Assembly: GCA_016711805.1 (NCBI GenBank)
Contig: JADJSH010000022.1
Coordinates: 1-56,109 of the forward strand
Source: Bacteroidota bacterium
GTDB lineage: Bacteria; Bacteroidota; Bacteroidia; B-17B0; Aurantibacillaceae
Length of the DNA: 56,109 nucleotides
Reading direction: 5' to 3'
Below, in pieces: positions 17,237 through 24,773 of the stretch. The translations under genes and the position numbers were made by a program. Positions within the stretch are counted from its first letter, which is position 1; the number at the start of each line of letters is the position of its first letter. The notes beneath the pieces were generated by a model. That model was not told the DNA's origin, searched no databases, and saw only the letters and a program-made list of their open reading frames with translations.

Positions 17237-17611
17237 TTATTTTTCCGAGTTTTCGCTTAATATTTGCCCTTGTTCATTTTGTTTTTCAAGAGTCCAATTA
17301 TTTGTAATATTCGTTTCAATCCAACTCTTCCCAGATTTTCTTGATACATTAATTTTTAAACCATATTCGTTGTTGAATAGACTTTCTAACTCTGCCACAG
17401 TCATATTTGGGCTAATAGTAATCGTTCCTTCTTTATGTGTTGTTCTGCAATCGGCAATAGTTTTGCTGCTTTTTTCTACAATTTTTTCGGATGCTGGTCC
17501 ACCATGTCGATTCGATTTTGCGTAAAAATCTATTTTTAAATAAGGGAATTCTTTATTGAATACCTCTTGAATACTGAAAATTTTACGATTATCATTTATA
17601 ACGGATTTCAT
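17237..17611 (-). CDS. Uncharacterised 124-residue protein, paralogue of the one at 21012
   Basis: Not recognised as a named family. It shares a clear layout with the protein at 21012-21377: INDNR near the N-terminus, FPYLKI, a variable basic middle, a TVAELESLFNNEYGL/TVEEVEQFFKLHFNL helix, and then VSRKSGKSWIETNITNNWTL, ending KQNEQG. No signal peptide or membrane segment. The conserved Arg-Lys-Ser-Gly and Trp-rich C-terminal motif suggests a small alpha/beta fold with a binding surface. It has an F-box promoter of perfect geometry, so it is probably part of the low-oxygen response. Confidence 0.7.
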   Translation of the reverse strand: MKSVINDNRKIFSIQEVFNKEFPYLKIDFYAKSNRHGGPASEKIVEKSSKTIADCRTTHKEGTITISPNMTVAELESLFNNEYGLKINVSRKSGKSWIETNITNNWTLEKQNEQGQILSENSEK

Positions 17612-17630
17612 AACTTGTAATATTAATGCT

Positions 17631-17695
17631 CAAAGATATTTCGATATGCTTATTTTTTAAATGAGTATCATCAACGTTATTATTGATTATCATCA
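17631..17695 (-). promoter_or_regulatory. Promoter of the 17237 gene: tandem F-boxes plus perfect -7 box
   Basis: On the minus strand TATCTTTG (17638-17631) is preceded by F-box TGAGTATCATCA (17662-17673; written on the plus strand), centre 29.5 bp from the -7 start. A second F-box, TGATTATCATCA (17684-17695), lies 22 bp further up, two helical turns away. Confidence 0.55.
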
Positions 17696-17735
17696 TAACT
17701 AAAATACTGTTTTATAGTGATTTAATTCTTAAATA

Positions 17736-17799
17736 TGACAAAAGTCATTTTTCAAATTGATAATAATCAGCAAGTTCCGTTTTTGCTCAAATATCTTTG
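17736..17799 (+). promoter_or_regulatory. Kinase-regulator operon promoter: tandem F-boxes plus -7 box
   Basis: F-boxes TGACAAAAGTCA (17736-17747) and TGATAATAATCA (17758-17769) are 22 bp apart. The nearer one is centred 28.5 bp before TATCTTTG (17792-17799). This promoter places transcription start near 17805 and so decides the kinase start as the ATG at 17818. Because the operon encodes a CRP-type regulator, this suggests autoregulation. Confidence 0.6.
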
Positions 17800-17817
17800 A
17801 TTTTTATTAAGAGTAAA

Positions 17818-19026
17818 ATGGCTATATTAGAAACTAAAAATAAAGTCGATATGGAAAGTTTAAATGCTCTTTTTGAATACGCAACAGAGGGTATTATTGT
17901 GTCTGATAAAACTGGTGCAATCATAAAAGCCAACCCTAGTGCTGAACGTTTATTTGGGTATTCAAGAAATGAACTTTTAGACAAAAAAATAGAAGACTTA
18001 GTTCCACGCCGTTATTCAGAAAATCACGTTAAGCATCGTGAAAACTATAATGCTCATCCACACGCTAGATCAATGGGTAAGAACATGGATTTGTATGCTA
18101 AAAAAAAGGATGATTCTGAATTCCCTGTTGAAATAAGTTTATCCTACTATAAGCAAGATGATGAACAATTTGTGATTGCTTTTATTATTGATGTTTCAGA
18201 AAGAAAACGTCAGGAAGAAAATATCAAAAAACTAAATCAGGATTTAGAACAAAAAGTTGATGAGAGAACAAAAGTATTGCATGAAGCATTAATTGAACTT
18301 GAAAACTCAAAAGAAAAGTTGAGCGAAGCTTTAGAAAACGAAAAGGAATTAAATGATATGAAGTCGCGTTTTGTAACCATGGCGTCTCATGAATTCCGTA
18401 CACCATTAAGCACTATTTTATCATCTATTTCTTTAGTTAACAAATATAGTGGCGGTGAAAATGATGAGAAAATACAAAAGCATGTTCATCGTATTAAGTC
18501 GGCTGTTACAAATATGACTTTGATTTTAAATGATTTTTTGTCAGCTGAAAAATTGGAAGAAGGTAAAGTAACACTTAGAAATGAAGATTTGAATATTCAA
18601 GAACTTTCTGAGGAAATTATTAATGAAATAAATGGCATTTTAAAGTCGGGTCAAAAAGTAGTGTATTCTCATTCAGGTTTACCGTCAGCTAGTTTAGATA
18701 AACAAATGGTAAGAAATATTTTGTTGAATTTGATTTCTAATGCTATTAAATTTTCGCCTGAAAATAAAGTGATTGAACTTGTCACATCTATTGATTCGGA
18801 TATTATAAAGATCACAGTTATTGATCAGGGAATGGGAATTCCTAAAGAAGAGCAAGAGCATTTATTTCAACGCTTTTTCAGAGCTCGTAACGTAACTAAT
18901 ATTCAAGGTACAGGCTTAGGTTTAAATATAGTTGGCAAGTATTTAGAAATTATGGATGGTAACATCACTTTTGAAAGCCAGGTTGATATTGGCACAACTT
19001 TTAAAATAGTAATACCAAATAAATAG
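17818..19026 (+). CDS. PAS-domain sensor histidine kinase, FixL-like
   Basis: Cytosolic sensor kinase of about 402 residues. One PAS domain covers residues 12-125 (FEYATEGIIVSDKTGAII to AFIIDVSERK). A coiled linker follows, then the dimerisation domain with the phosphoacceptor SHEFRTPLS near residue 190, and a HATPase domain with NLISNAIKFSP, DQGMGIP and GTGLGLNIVG. In the PAS, LVPRRYSENH aligns with the haem-binding segment of FixL, with His70 at the haem-ligand position; this motif also occurs in non-haem PAS domains, so haem binding is only possible. The ATG at 17818 is chosen because the -7 box covers the upstream TTG. Paired with the receiver-CRP gene 8 bp downstream. Confidence 0.88.
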   Translation: MAILETKNKVDMESLNALFEYATEGIIVSDKTGAIIKANPSAERLFGYSRNELLDKKIEDLVPRRYSENHVKHRENYNAHPHARSMGKNMDLYAKKKDDSEFPVEISLSYYKQDDEQFVIAFIIDVSERKRQEENIKKLNQDLEQKVDERTKVLHEALIELENSKEKLSEALENEKELNDMKSRFVTMASHEFRTPLSTILSSISLVNKYSGGENDEKIQKHVHRIKSAVTNMTLILNDFLSAEKLEEGKVTLRNEDLNIQELSEEIINEINGILKSGQKVVYSHSGLPSASLDKQMVRNILLNLISNAIKFSPENKVIELVTSIDSDIIKITVIDQGMGIPKEEQEHLFQRFFRARNVTNIQGTGLGLNIVGKYLEIMDGNITFESQVDIGTTFKIVIPNK

Positions 19027-19033
19027 TATAAAA

Positions 19034-20092
19034 ATGAAGACAATTTTAATTATTGAAGATAATTTAGATGTACGAGAAAATACAGCTGAAATATTAGAAC
19101 TTGCAAATTATAAAGTTTTGCAAGCCGAAAATGGTAAACAAGGAGTAGAATTAGCTCAACAAGTAAAGCCAGATTTAATTATTTGCGACATTATGATGCC
19201 AGTGTTGGATGGTTATGGGGTTATACATTTGTTAAGTAAAAACTCTGAAACCGCCAGCATTCCATTTATTTTTTTAACAGCCAAAAGTGAGCGGATGGAT
19301 TTTAGAAAAGGCATGGAAATGGGTGCCGACGACTATATCAGTAAGCCTTTTGATGATATAGAATTATTAAAAGCAGTAGAGAGTAGAATTAAGAAAAGTG
19401 AAATATTGAAAGCCGAATTTTCAAAAAATGTTGATGGATTAAATAAGTTTTTTGATGAAGTAAAGAAGAATGATGACTTAAAAATGTTATCGGCTGATAG
19501 ACGGATTAAGACATTTAAGAAAAAAGAAAGTGTTTTTAGCGAAGGAAATAGCCCAATTTATTTATATTTTTTGGTGAAAGGAAAAATTAAAAATTATAAA
19601 TCACATGAATACGGTAAAGAATTAATTACAACTTTGTATAAAGAAGGTGATTTTTTTGGATATACCGCGTTGTTAGAAGAGCAGCCTTATGCAGAAACTG
19701 CTGAGGCGATGGAAGATTCGGAAGTTTGTTTAATTCCTAAAGAAGATTTCTTTTCATTAATGTATAATAACATGAATGTGATGAAAACGTTTGTTAAGAT
19801 GCTTTCAGATAATATCGTTGAAAAAGAAAATCAATTAGTGAATTTAGCTTATAGCTCAGTTCGAAAACGAGTAGCGGAAGCTTTAGTTTTATTGCAAAGC
19901 AGGTATGATAATGAAAAAGCCAAAAACTTTAGTATTTCTATTTCTCGCGAAGACTTAGCTAACATTGTAGGAACTGCTACCGAATCATTAATTAGAACTT
20001 TGAGTGATTTTAAAGAAGAAAAATTACTAGAAGTAAAAGGTAGTAACATTACTATTATTAATCTTGAAAAATTGAAAAAACTAAAAGCGTAA
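19034..20092 (+). CDS. Response regulator with CRP/FNR-type DNA-binding module
   Basis: 352-residue hybrid. Residues 1-120 form a receiver domain with Asp8-Asp9, phosphoacceptor Asp52 (IICDIMMP) and Lys102 (YISKPF). Residues about 150-260 form a cyclic-nucleotide-binding-like domain. The C-terminal HTH_Crp carries SREDLANIVGTATESLIRTL. In the recognition helix the E...R pair of CRP/FNR is kept (TESLIR), which reads the GA of TGA, but the Arg that reads the outer G of TGTGA is Thr. That fits the TGA-N6-TCA F-box with weak outer bases. With the kinase this makes a FixL/FixJ-FixK circuit collapsed into two genes, probably controlling the cbb3 and globin clusters. Confidence 0.9.
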   Translation: MKTILIIEDNLDVRENTAEILELANYKVLQAENGKQGVELAQQVKPDLIICDIMMPVLDGYGVIHLLSKNSETASIPFIFLTAKSERMDFRKGMEMGADDYISKPFDDIELLKAVESRIKKSEILKAEFSKNVDGLNKFFDEVKKNDDLKMLSADRRIKTFKKKESVFSEGNSPIYLYFLVKGKIKNYKSHEYGKELITTLYKEGDFFGYTALLEEQPYAETAEAMEDSEVCLIPKEDFFSLMYNNMNVMKTFVKMLSDNIVEKENQLVNLAYSSVRKRVAEALVLLQSRYDNEKAKNFSISISREDLANIVGTATESLIRTLSDFKEEKLLEVKGSNITIINLEKLKKLKA

Positions 20093-20116
20093 TCTAATCA
20101 GATTACGCTTTTAGTT
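20079..20116. terminator. Bidirectional terminator overlapping the regulator stop codon
   Basis: A perfect 17-bp stem (arms 20079-20095 and 20100-20116, loop AATC) includes the last codons and TAA of the regulator gene. It is flanked by A-runs on the left and T-runs on the right, so it can end both the plus-strand operon and the convergent minus-strand gene at 20141. Confidence 0.85.
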
Positions 20117-20140
20117 TTATTGCTTATAAAAAAAGGTGAG

Positions 20141-20425
20141 TTAGATTAAATTCATTAAAATCAGAAGAGTACAAACAACTACTTCTAATGTAAATAGGTT
20201 AAAAATCCATTTTGTAGGTGCTTGGCCAATTGCCACTACATTGTTTGTCATTGCCACGCTCATACACAAAATTAGTTCCCAAATAGGAGCATCATTTTGT
20301 AAAATCATCATAGCGGTAATACCACCCAATATACTTCCGATCAGGATAGTCATACTGATTAATCCAAAATAACTGAAGTTTAATTTCTCAATTAATTGAT
20401 TGTAAGATTTTGTTATTGCTGTCAT
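20141..20425 (-). CDS. Small membrane protein of unknown function
   Basis: 94 residues with three hydrophobic segments (about 20-42, 48-66 and 72-93) and no recognisable family motif. Charged residues are few and lie at the N-terminus (MTAITKSYNQLIEKL). It is transcribed alone, divergently from the DoxX gene, and has an F-box promoter with exact spacing, so it should be induced together with the low-oxygen genes. Confidence 0.65.
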   Translation of the reverse strand: MTAITKSYNQLIEKLNFSYFGLISMTILIGSILGGITAMMILQNDAPIWELILCMSVAMTNNVVAIGQAPTKWIFNLFTLEVVVCTLLILMNLI

Positions 20426-20454
20426 AGTCTTAAGGTTTTTATGTTTTTCTAAAT

Positions 20455-20497
20455 CAAATTTCGAAACAAACGAGCTTTATTTCATTGATGAATATCA
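20455..20497 (-). promoter_or_regulatory. Promoter of the 20141 gene: F-box plus -7 box
   Basis: F-box TGATGAATATCA (20486-20497) is centred 29.5 bp before the minus-strand octamer GAAATTTG (20462-20455), which retains TTTG. Confidence 0.5.
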
Positions 20498-20508
20498 GTT
20501 TTTAGAGA

Positions 20509-20550
20509 TGATTTTAGTCATAAAGGACTTGAAGCTAGTATTTAAATTTG
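20509..20550 (+). promoter_or_regulatory. DoxX promoter: F-box plus -7 box
   Basis: F-box TGATTTTAGTCA (20509-20520) is centred 28.5 bp before TAAATTTG (20543-20550), a full match to TAnnTTTG. With the box at 20486, the divergent pair of promoters has two F-boxes 23 bp apart, one serving each direction. Confidence 0.6.
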
Positions 20551-20567
20551 TTGTTTAAATTTCATTA

Positions 20568-20993
20568 ATGACAGATATTGAGTATAAATACTATCTAATA
20601 GAACTTATTCCAAGAGTTTTTTGCGGAATCATTTTCCTTTTTCAGGGATATGATAAGTTGTTTAAGGTAAAGATACAAGGAGTTGTTGAAACCTTTTTGT
20701 TTGAAACTCAACATCGTCATGTACCAAAGTTTTTATTGCAGGGTATGGCGGTGTTTGCCTCTAATGTTGAGTTTATTGGCGGCGCTCTTTTAATTGTGGG
20801 TCTCTTTAAAACAGCTGTTTTAACTTTATTTGGACTTGATTTAATATTTGTAGCAATAGCCTTCTCTTATATGAATCCTGTTTGGGACATGAAACATGTT
20901 TTTCCAAGATTGATTCTTATCTTGATGTTATTTGTAATGCCAGACCGCTGGAATTACTTTAGTCTTGATCATTTATTTTTTAATCATTTATAA
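20568..20993 (+). CDS. DoxX-family membrane protein
   Basis: 141-residue inner-membrane protein with four predicted helices. The N-terminal IPRVFCGIIFLFQGYDKLF matches the DoxX family start, and residues 60-85 (EFIGGALLIVGLF) match its second helix. DoxX-like proteins are often found with redox, thiol or sulfur functions, but the molecular role is rarely known. It shares an F-box promoter and is followed 18 bp later by one of the unknown paralogues. Confidence 0.78.
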   Translation: MTDIEYKYYLIELIPRVFCGIIFLFQGYDKLFKVKIQGVVETFLFETQHRHVPKFLLQGMAVFASNVEFIGGALLIVGLFKTAVLTLFGLDLIFVAIAFSYMNPVWDMKHVFPRLILILMLFVMPDRWNYFSLDHLFFNHL

Positions 20994-21011
20994 TCATTTT
21001 ATTTTTCTATT

Positions 21012-21377
21012 ATGCAATTAACTATTAACGACAACCGAACAATTGAGGATATTAACAATGATTTTATGGCAGTTTTTCCTTATCTGAAAATTCAGTTTTT
21101 TAAGCATTGTCATAAAGAAAACATTGGTTCTCCTAAGAAGGAAATGATTCCAAATACAACAAAATTGAAAGCCATTAATCATACGAATGGAGTAATGGTT
21201 ATTTCAGAAGAGCAAACTGTAGAGGAAGTTGAGCAATTCTTTAAGCTTCATTTTAACCTCAATGTGCAAGTGTTTCGAAAGTCTGGTAATAATTGGTTAG
21301 AAACTACATTAACTGATAGTTGGACTTTGAAAAAGCAAAATCAAGAAGGTATGGAACTAAGCAATTTACGTAGATAG
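21012..21377 (+). CDS. Uncharacterised 121-residue protein, paralogue of the one at 17237
   Basis: Same unknown family as 17237-17611. Shared blocks are INDNR, FPYLKI, TVEEVEQFFKLHFNL, FRKSGNNWLETTLTDSWTL and KQNQEG, in the same order. Soluble, no signal peptide. The middle part (KHCHKENIGSPKKEM) is basic and variable. It is the second gene of the DoxX transcript, whereas its paralogue stands alone. Both copies are under F-boxes, which argues for a real role in the low-oxygen regulon. Confidence 0.7.
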   Translation: MQLTINDNRTIEDINNDFMAVFPYLKIQFFKHCHKENIGSPKKEMIPNTTKLKAINHTNGVMVISEEQTVEEVEQFFKLHFNLNVQVFRKSGNNWLETTLTDSWTLKKQNQEGMELSNLRR

Positions 21378-21423
21378 TTTTCGATTTTATTCTATTTCTT
21401 TTATTTTCTTAAAAAATTGATTT

Positions 21424-21467
21424 GTAACAAATGTAACCGTTAAATGATTTTTATCATGCCACCTTTG
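21424..21467 (+). promoter_or_regulatory. TauE/SafE promoter: S-box at -42 and F-box over the core
   Basis: S-box TGTAAC-AAAT-GTAACC (GTAAC at 21424, second half-site at 21433-21437) is centred 29.5 bp before the octamer CACCTTTG (21460-21467). An F-box, TGATTTTTATCA (21445-21456), sits between them, where a bound regulator would block polymerase. The promoter at 35666 has the same two-operator arrangement. Confidence 0.6.
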
Positions 21468-21489
21468 TGCTGTATTAAAAATCATAATC

Positions 21490-22287
21490 ATGGAAATAAT
21501 AGGTTACTTCTCTTCTATTTTAATTGGAATCTCTTTAGGCCTTATCGGAAGTGGCGGGAGTATTTTAACAGTGCCAGTATTGGTATATTTATTCTCAGTT
21601 GATGCTGTTGCAGCCACGGCATATTCTTTATTTATTGTTGGATTTACAGCAGCTATTGGCTCGGTAGGCTATTTCAAAAAAGGATTAGTAAATATCAAAA
21701 CCGCTTTGGTTTTTGGTGCACCATCTATCGTTGCCGTTTTTTTAACGAGAGCGTATATCGTTCCAGCAATTCCTAAAGAAGTGTTTTCAGTGGGCGATTT
21801 TATGGTTACTAAAAGTATTTTAATGATGTTGCTATTTGCCATTTTAATGGTTGTGGCATCATTTAGTATGATCAAAAAAGATAAGAAGAAAAAAGAAGAA
21901 GATTTAGGTCCGCAAAAATTTAACTACCCTGTTATTTTATTAGAAGGTGCAGTGGTTGGTATTGTAACTGGCTTAGTTGGAGCAGGTGGAGGATTCTTAA
22001 TTATACCCGCTTTAGTTCTTTTATCTAAATTACCTATGAAAGAAGCTGTAGGAACATCGTTAGTAATTATTGCTGCTAAATCATTAATAGGATTTTTTGG
22101 AGAAGGTGGAGAAACAGTGATTGATTGGACACTATTAACCTCCGCAGCGGCTTTTGCAACAGTTGGTATTTTTATAGGAATTTATTTATCTAAAAAAATT
22201 GATGGCGCAAAATTAAAACCAATATTTGGATGGTTCGTTTTAATCATGGGTGTATATATTATCATAAAAGAAACGATCTTAAAATAA
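21490..22287 (+). CDS. TauE/SafE-family sulfite/organosulfonate exporter-like permease
   Basis: 265-residue membrane protein with about eight helices and the two internal repeats of the TauE/SafE (DUF81) family: GLIGSGGSILTVPVLVY in the first half and TGLVGAGGGFLIIPALVL in the second. Members export sulfite, sulfoacetate or related anions. It stands immediately before the persulfide dioxygenase-rhodanese gene, as in many sulfide-detoxification operons, where it is thought to export the sulfite produced. Separate S-box promoters precede both genes. Confidence 0.9.
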   Translation: MEIIGYFSSILIGISLGLIGSGGSILTVPVLVYLFSVDAVAATAYSLFIVGFTAAIGSVGYFKKGLVNIKTALVFGAPSIVAVFLTRAYIVPAIPKEVFSVGDFMVTKSILMMLLFAILMVVASFSMIKKDKKKKEEDLGPQKFNYPVILLEGAVVGIVTGLVGAGGGFLIIPALVLLSKLPMKEAVGTSLVIIAAKSLIGFFGEGGETVIDWTLLTSAAAFATVGIFIGIYLSKKIDGAKLKPIFGWFVLIMGVYIIIKETILK

Positions 22288-22289
22288 AA

Positions 22290-22373
22290 TGTAACCATTG
22301 TTACACATAGTAAAATCAAGTAGTTGAGTGTAATAAATGTTACCATTAGAAAAATAAAACCACAGTATCTTTG
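22290..22373 (+). promoter_or_regulatory. Persulfide dioxygenase promoter: two S-boxes plus perfect -7 box
   Basis: TGTAACCATTGTTACA (22290-22305) is a perfect S-box with 6-bp arms. A weaker copy, GTAATAAATGTTAC (22330-22343), follows 39 bp later and is centred 29.5 bp before TATCTTTG (22366-22373). The predicted start lies about 45 nt before the ATG. Confidence 0.65.
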
Positions 22374-22421
22374 ACTCATAAAAATAAACAAATCATAAAC
22401 TAACCATAAAAAATAAATCAA

Positions 22422-23840
22422 ATGAAAATAGAACAAATTTATACAGGATGTTTAGCTCAAGGAGCTTATTACATTACTTCTAATGGAGAAGCAGCAATTA
22501 TTGATCCGCTTCGCGAAACACAACCTTATATGGAAAGACTTCAAAAAGATGGTGTGAAATTAAAATACATATTTGAAACTCATTTCCATGCTGATTTCGT
22601 TTCAGGACATTTAGATTTATGCAAAAAAACAGGAGCGCCAATTGTTTATGGCCCAAGTGCAAAACCAGAGTTTGAATTTATCTCTGCTAAAGATGGAGAA
22701 GTATTTACAGTTGGAAAGGTGAAAATTAAAGTATTACATACACCAGGTCATACAATGGAGAGCACGTGCTTTTTATTAATTGACGAAAATGGAAAAGATC
22801 ATGCTTTATTTAGTGGAGACACCTTGTTTTTAGGAGATGTAGGTCGCCCAGATTTAGCACAAAAAGCAGCATCTATGACTCAAGATGAATTAGCTGGTTT
22901 ATTATATGACTCGTTAAACAATAAAATTATGCCTTTAGCGGATGATGTAATTGTTTATCCTGCTCACGGCGCTGGTTCAGCATGCGGTAAAAACATGATG
23001 AAAGAAACGGTTGATACTTTAGGCAATCAAAAGAAAATGAATTATGCTTTAAATCAACCAAATAAAGAAGAGTTTGTAAAAGCGGTTACTGATGGATTAT
23101 TACCTCCTCCAGGTTATTTTGGAAGTAATGTTGCCATGAATAAAAAGGGTATTGAGAGTTTTGAAACTGTGTTAAATAACGGAATGAGAGCTTTATCTCC
23201 AGTAGCTTTTGAAGCAGCGGCAGAAACAACGGATGCTATTGTGCTTGACACAAGAGATGCGGCTGAATTTGCAAAAGGGTTTATACCTCGTTCAATTAAT
23301 ATTGGTATCAACGGAGATTTTGCTCCTTGGGTTGGTGCTTTGATTAAGGATGTTAAACAATCTATTTTGTTAGTGACAGAACTTGGAATGGAAGAAGAAA
23401 CTGTTACGCGTTTAAGCCGTGTTGGATTTGATAATGTGATTGGACATTTGCAAGGAAGTTTTGCTAGTTGGAAACAAGCTGGAAAAGAAATTGATACAGT
23501 CAATAGAATTACAGCTGCACAATTTGCTAAAGAAGTTGATGTAAAAGCAGATACAGTTATTGATGCAAGAAGAGAAAGCGAATATAGAGCAGAGCACGTT
23601 GAAGAATCTTATAACAAGCCTTTAGATCAAATTAATGGTTGGTTTGCAGAGATGAACGATGAAAAGCCATTTTATATTCACTGTGCAGGCGGTTATAGAA
23701 GTATGATTGCAGCTAGTATTTTAAAATCTCGTGGAGTGCATAACTTTAAAGAAATTGAAGGTGGATTTAAAGCAATTGCAGAAGCTGGCGTAGCAAAAAC
23801 AGATTTTGTTTGCCAAAGCAAATTACGAAAGCATAAATAA
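22422..23840 (+). CDS. Persulfide dioxygenase-like MBL protein fused to two rhodanese domains
   Basis: 472-residue cytosolic fusion. Residues 1-245 are an ETHE1-like metallo-beta-lactamase domain with THFHADFVSGH, HTPGHTMES, GDTLFLGDVGRPDL and the late His in VYPAHGAGSACG. Residues about 265-360 are a first rhodanese-like domain whose active-site loop (LVTELGMEEE) lacks the catalytic Cys. Residues about 370-470 are a second domain with an active CAGGYRS loop. The enzyme class oxidises glutathione or low-molecular-weight persulfide to sulfite. It shares its layout with the copy at 34198. S-box controlled. Confidence 0.92.
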   Translation: MKIEQIYTGCLAQGAYYITSNGEAAIIDPLRETQPYMERLQKDGVKLKYIFETHFHADFVSGHLDLCKKTGAPIVYGPSAKPEFEFISAKDGEVFTVGKVKIKVLHTPGHTMESTCFLLIDENGKDHALFSGDTLFLGDVGRPDLAQKAASMTQDELAGLLYDSLNNKIMPLADDVIVYPAHGAGSACGKNMMKETVDTLGNQKKMNYALNQPNKEEFVKAVTDGLLPPPGYFGSNVAMNKKGIESFETVLNNGMRALSPVAFEAAAETTDAIVLDTRDAAEFAKGFIPRSINIGINGDFAPWVGALIKDVKQSILLVTELGMEEETVTRLSRVGFDNVIGHLQGSFASWKQAGKEIDTVNRITAAQFAKEVDVKADTVIDARRESEYRAEHVEESYNKPLDQINGWFAEMNDEKPFYIHCAGGYRSMIAASILKSRGVHNFKEIEGGFKAIAEAGVAKTDFVCQSKLRKHK

Positions 23841-23843
23841 ATT

Positions 23844-23878
23844 AACTGCCATAGTTGGTGAAACTGGCTGCGGCAGTT
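23844..23878. terminator. Hairpin after the persulfide dioxygenase gene
   Basis: AACTGCC (23844-23850) pairs with GGCAGTT (23872-23878), with a possible inner AGTT/AACT stem. There is no long U-tract, so it may only attenuate read-through into the rhodanese lipoprotein gene 15 bp later, which has no visible promoter of its own. Confidence 0.45.
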
Positions 23879-23893
23879 TATTAAAAATAAAAC

Positions 23894-24265
23894 ATGATAA
23901 AAATTAAATCAATTATTGCATTAATGATGTTAGTGTTTTCATTAACGCAATGTAATTCTCAAACTAAAACAACAACAACTATGGAAACAAATGCCGCAAC
24001 AAAAACAAATACAAAAGAAATTATTGTAGACGTAAGAACAATTGAAGAATGGAATGAAGACGGTCATGCTGACTGCTCTGTAAATTACCCATTAGATCAA
24101 TTTGCTAGTAAAATAGAAGAATTAAAAAAGTATGATAAAGTAATTTTAGTATGCCGCAGTGGAAATAGAGCGGGGATTGCTAAAGGACAATTACAAAGTG
24201 CAGGGTATACTAAGGAAATTGAAAACTTAGGACCTTGGCAAAATGTAACATGTAAAACTAAATAA
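23894..24265 (+). CDS. Rhodanese-domain lipoprotein
   Basis: 123-residue exported protein. A signal peptide ends in the lipobox SLTQC (Cys20), followed by a Thr/Lys-rich linker and a single rhodanese domain (IIVDVRTIEEWNEDGH to the end). The active-site loop CRSGNR contains the catalytic Cys that carries a persulfide. Localisation outside the cytoplasm distinguishes it from the soluble copy at 35731, which has the same CRSGNRSG loop. Likely to bind or transfer sulfane sulfur at the cell envelope. Confidence 0.88.
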   Translation: MIKIKSIIALMMLVFSLTQCNSQTKTTTTMETNAATKTNTKEIIVDVRTIEEWNEDGHADCSVNYPLDQFASKIEELKKYDKVILVCRSGNRAGIAKGQLQSAGYTKEIENLGPWQNVTCKTK

Positions 24266-24266
24266 C

Positions 24267-24509
24267 ATGAATTTATTAAAATCATGGGGTTTTATGCGAG
24301 TGCTTCGATTTGTTTTCGGAGCATTAGCTTTAGTTCAAGCAATAATAACCTTAGATATTGTTTTAGGAATATTAGGATTAGTAGTAGGTGGCATGGCATT
24401 TTTTAATGTTGGTTGCTGTGGTTCTAATGGCTGCGAAACAAATTACAAGAAGGATGATACTACCAAACAAATAACAGATGTTGAATATGAAGAAGTGGTT
24501 GCTAAATAA
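24267..24509 (+). CDS. Small DUF2892/YgaP-TM-like membrane protein with Cys cluster
   Basis: 80 residues. MRVLRFVFGALALVQAIIT and DIVLGILGLVVGGMAFFNV form two membrane helices in the pattern of DUF2892 proteins, followed by CCGSNGC and an acidic tail. YgaP-type transmembrane modules often join a rhodanese; here the neighbouring lipoprotein, 1 bp upstream, is a rhodanese on a separate chain. The Cys cluster just after helix 2 may take part in persulfide transfer (inference). Confidence 0.75.
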   Translation: MNLLKSWGFMRVLRFVFGALALVQAIITLDIVLGILGLVVGGMAFFNVGCCGSNGCETNYKKDDTTKQITDVEYEEVVAK

Positions 24510-24708
24510 TAAATTAACAGTAATAGGCGCAATTGCGGGAGCGATAGGAGGTTACCTATATTACTATTTTGTAGGATGTGCTAGTGGAACTTGCGGTATT
24601 ACCTCTAGTCCCGTTAACAGTACTTTGTATTTTGCTATTTTGGGAGGTTTAATTGTTAATTTGATTAAGCCAACTGATAATAGTCAGAAAGAAAATTCTA
24701 ATATGTGA
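24487..24708 (+). CDS. Small Cys-containing membrane protein (DUF6132-like)
   Basis: 73 residues from the ATG at 24487 (MKKWLLNNKLTVIGAIAG); an earlier in-frame ATG at 24478 is possible. It overlaps the previous gene by about 23 bp in another frame. Two hydrophobic segments flank GCASGTCGITSSP, a pattern with two Cys that recurs in small Bacteroidota membrane proteins beside rhodanese genes. Function unknown; the context is sulfur transfer at the membrane. Confidence 0.7.
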   Translation: MKKWLLNNKLTVIGAIAGAIGGYLYYYFVGCASGTCGITSSPVNSTLYFAILGGLIVNLIKPTDNSQKENSNM

Positions 24709-24748
24709 CAAATGTTACAGTACGAGTTGTTTTAAGATTGTAATTTTA
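24704..24748 (+). promoter_or_regulatory. S-box promoter before the DUF2892 gene at 24774
   Basis: TGTGACAAATGTTACA (24704-24719), an S-box with one changed base in the first arm, is centred 29.5 bp before TAATTTTA (24741-24748). It overlaps the stop codon of the preceding gene. Confidence 0.55.
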
Positions 24749-24773
24749 TGTCAAATTAAAAAACATACATATT

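Noticed and set aside
17797..17817. Upstream TTG start for the sensor kinase
   Set aside because: It lies within and directly after the TATCTTTG -7 box, before the predicted transcription start.
22182..22436. 84-codon minus-strand ORF across the persulfide dioxygenase promoter
   Set aside because: It runs through the S-boxes and the 3' end of TauE, and is low-complexity hydrophobic translation.
23114..23503. 129-codon minus-strand ORF inside the first persulfide dioxygenase gene
   Set aside because: Shadow of a well-supported gene with intact domains.
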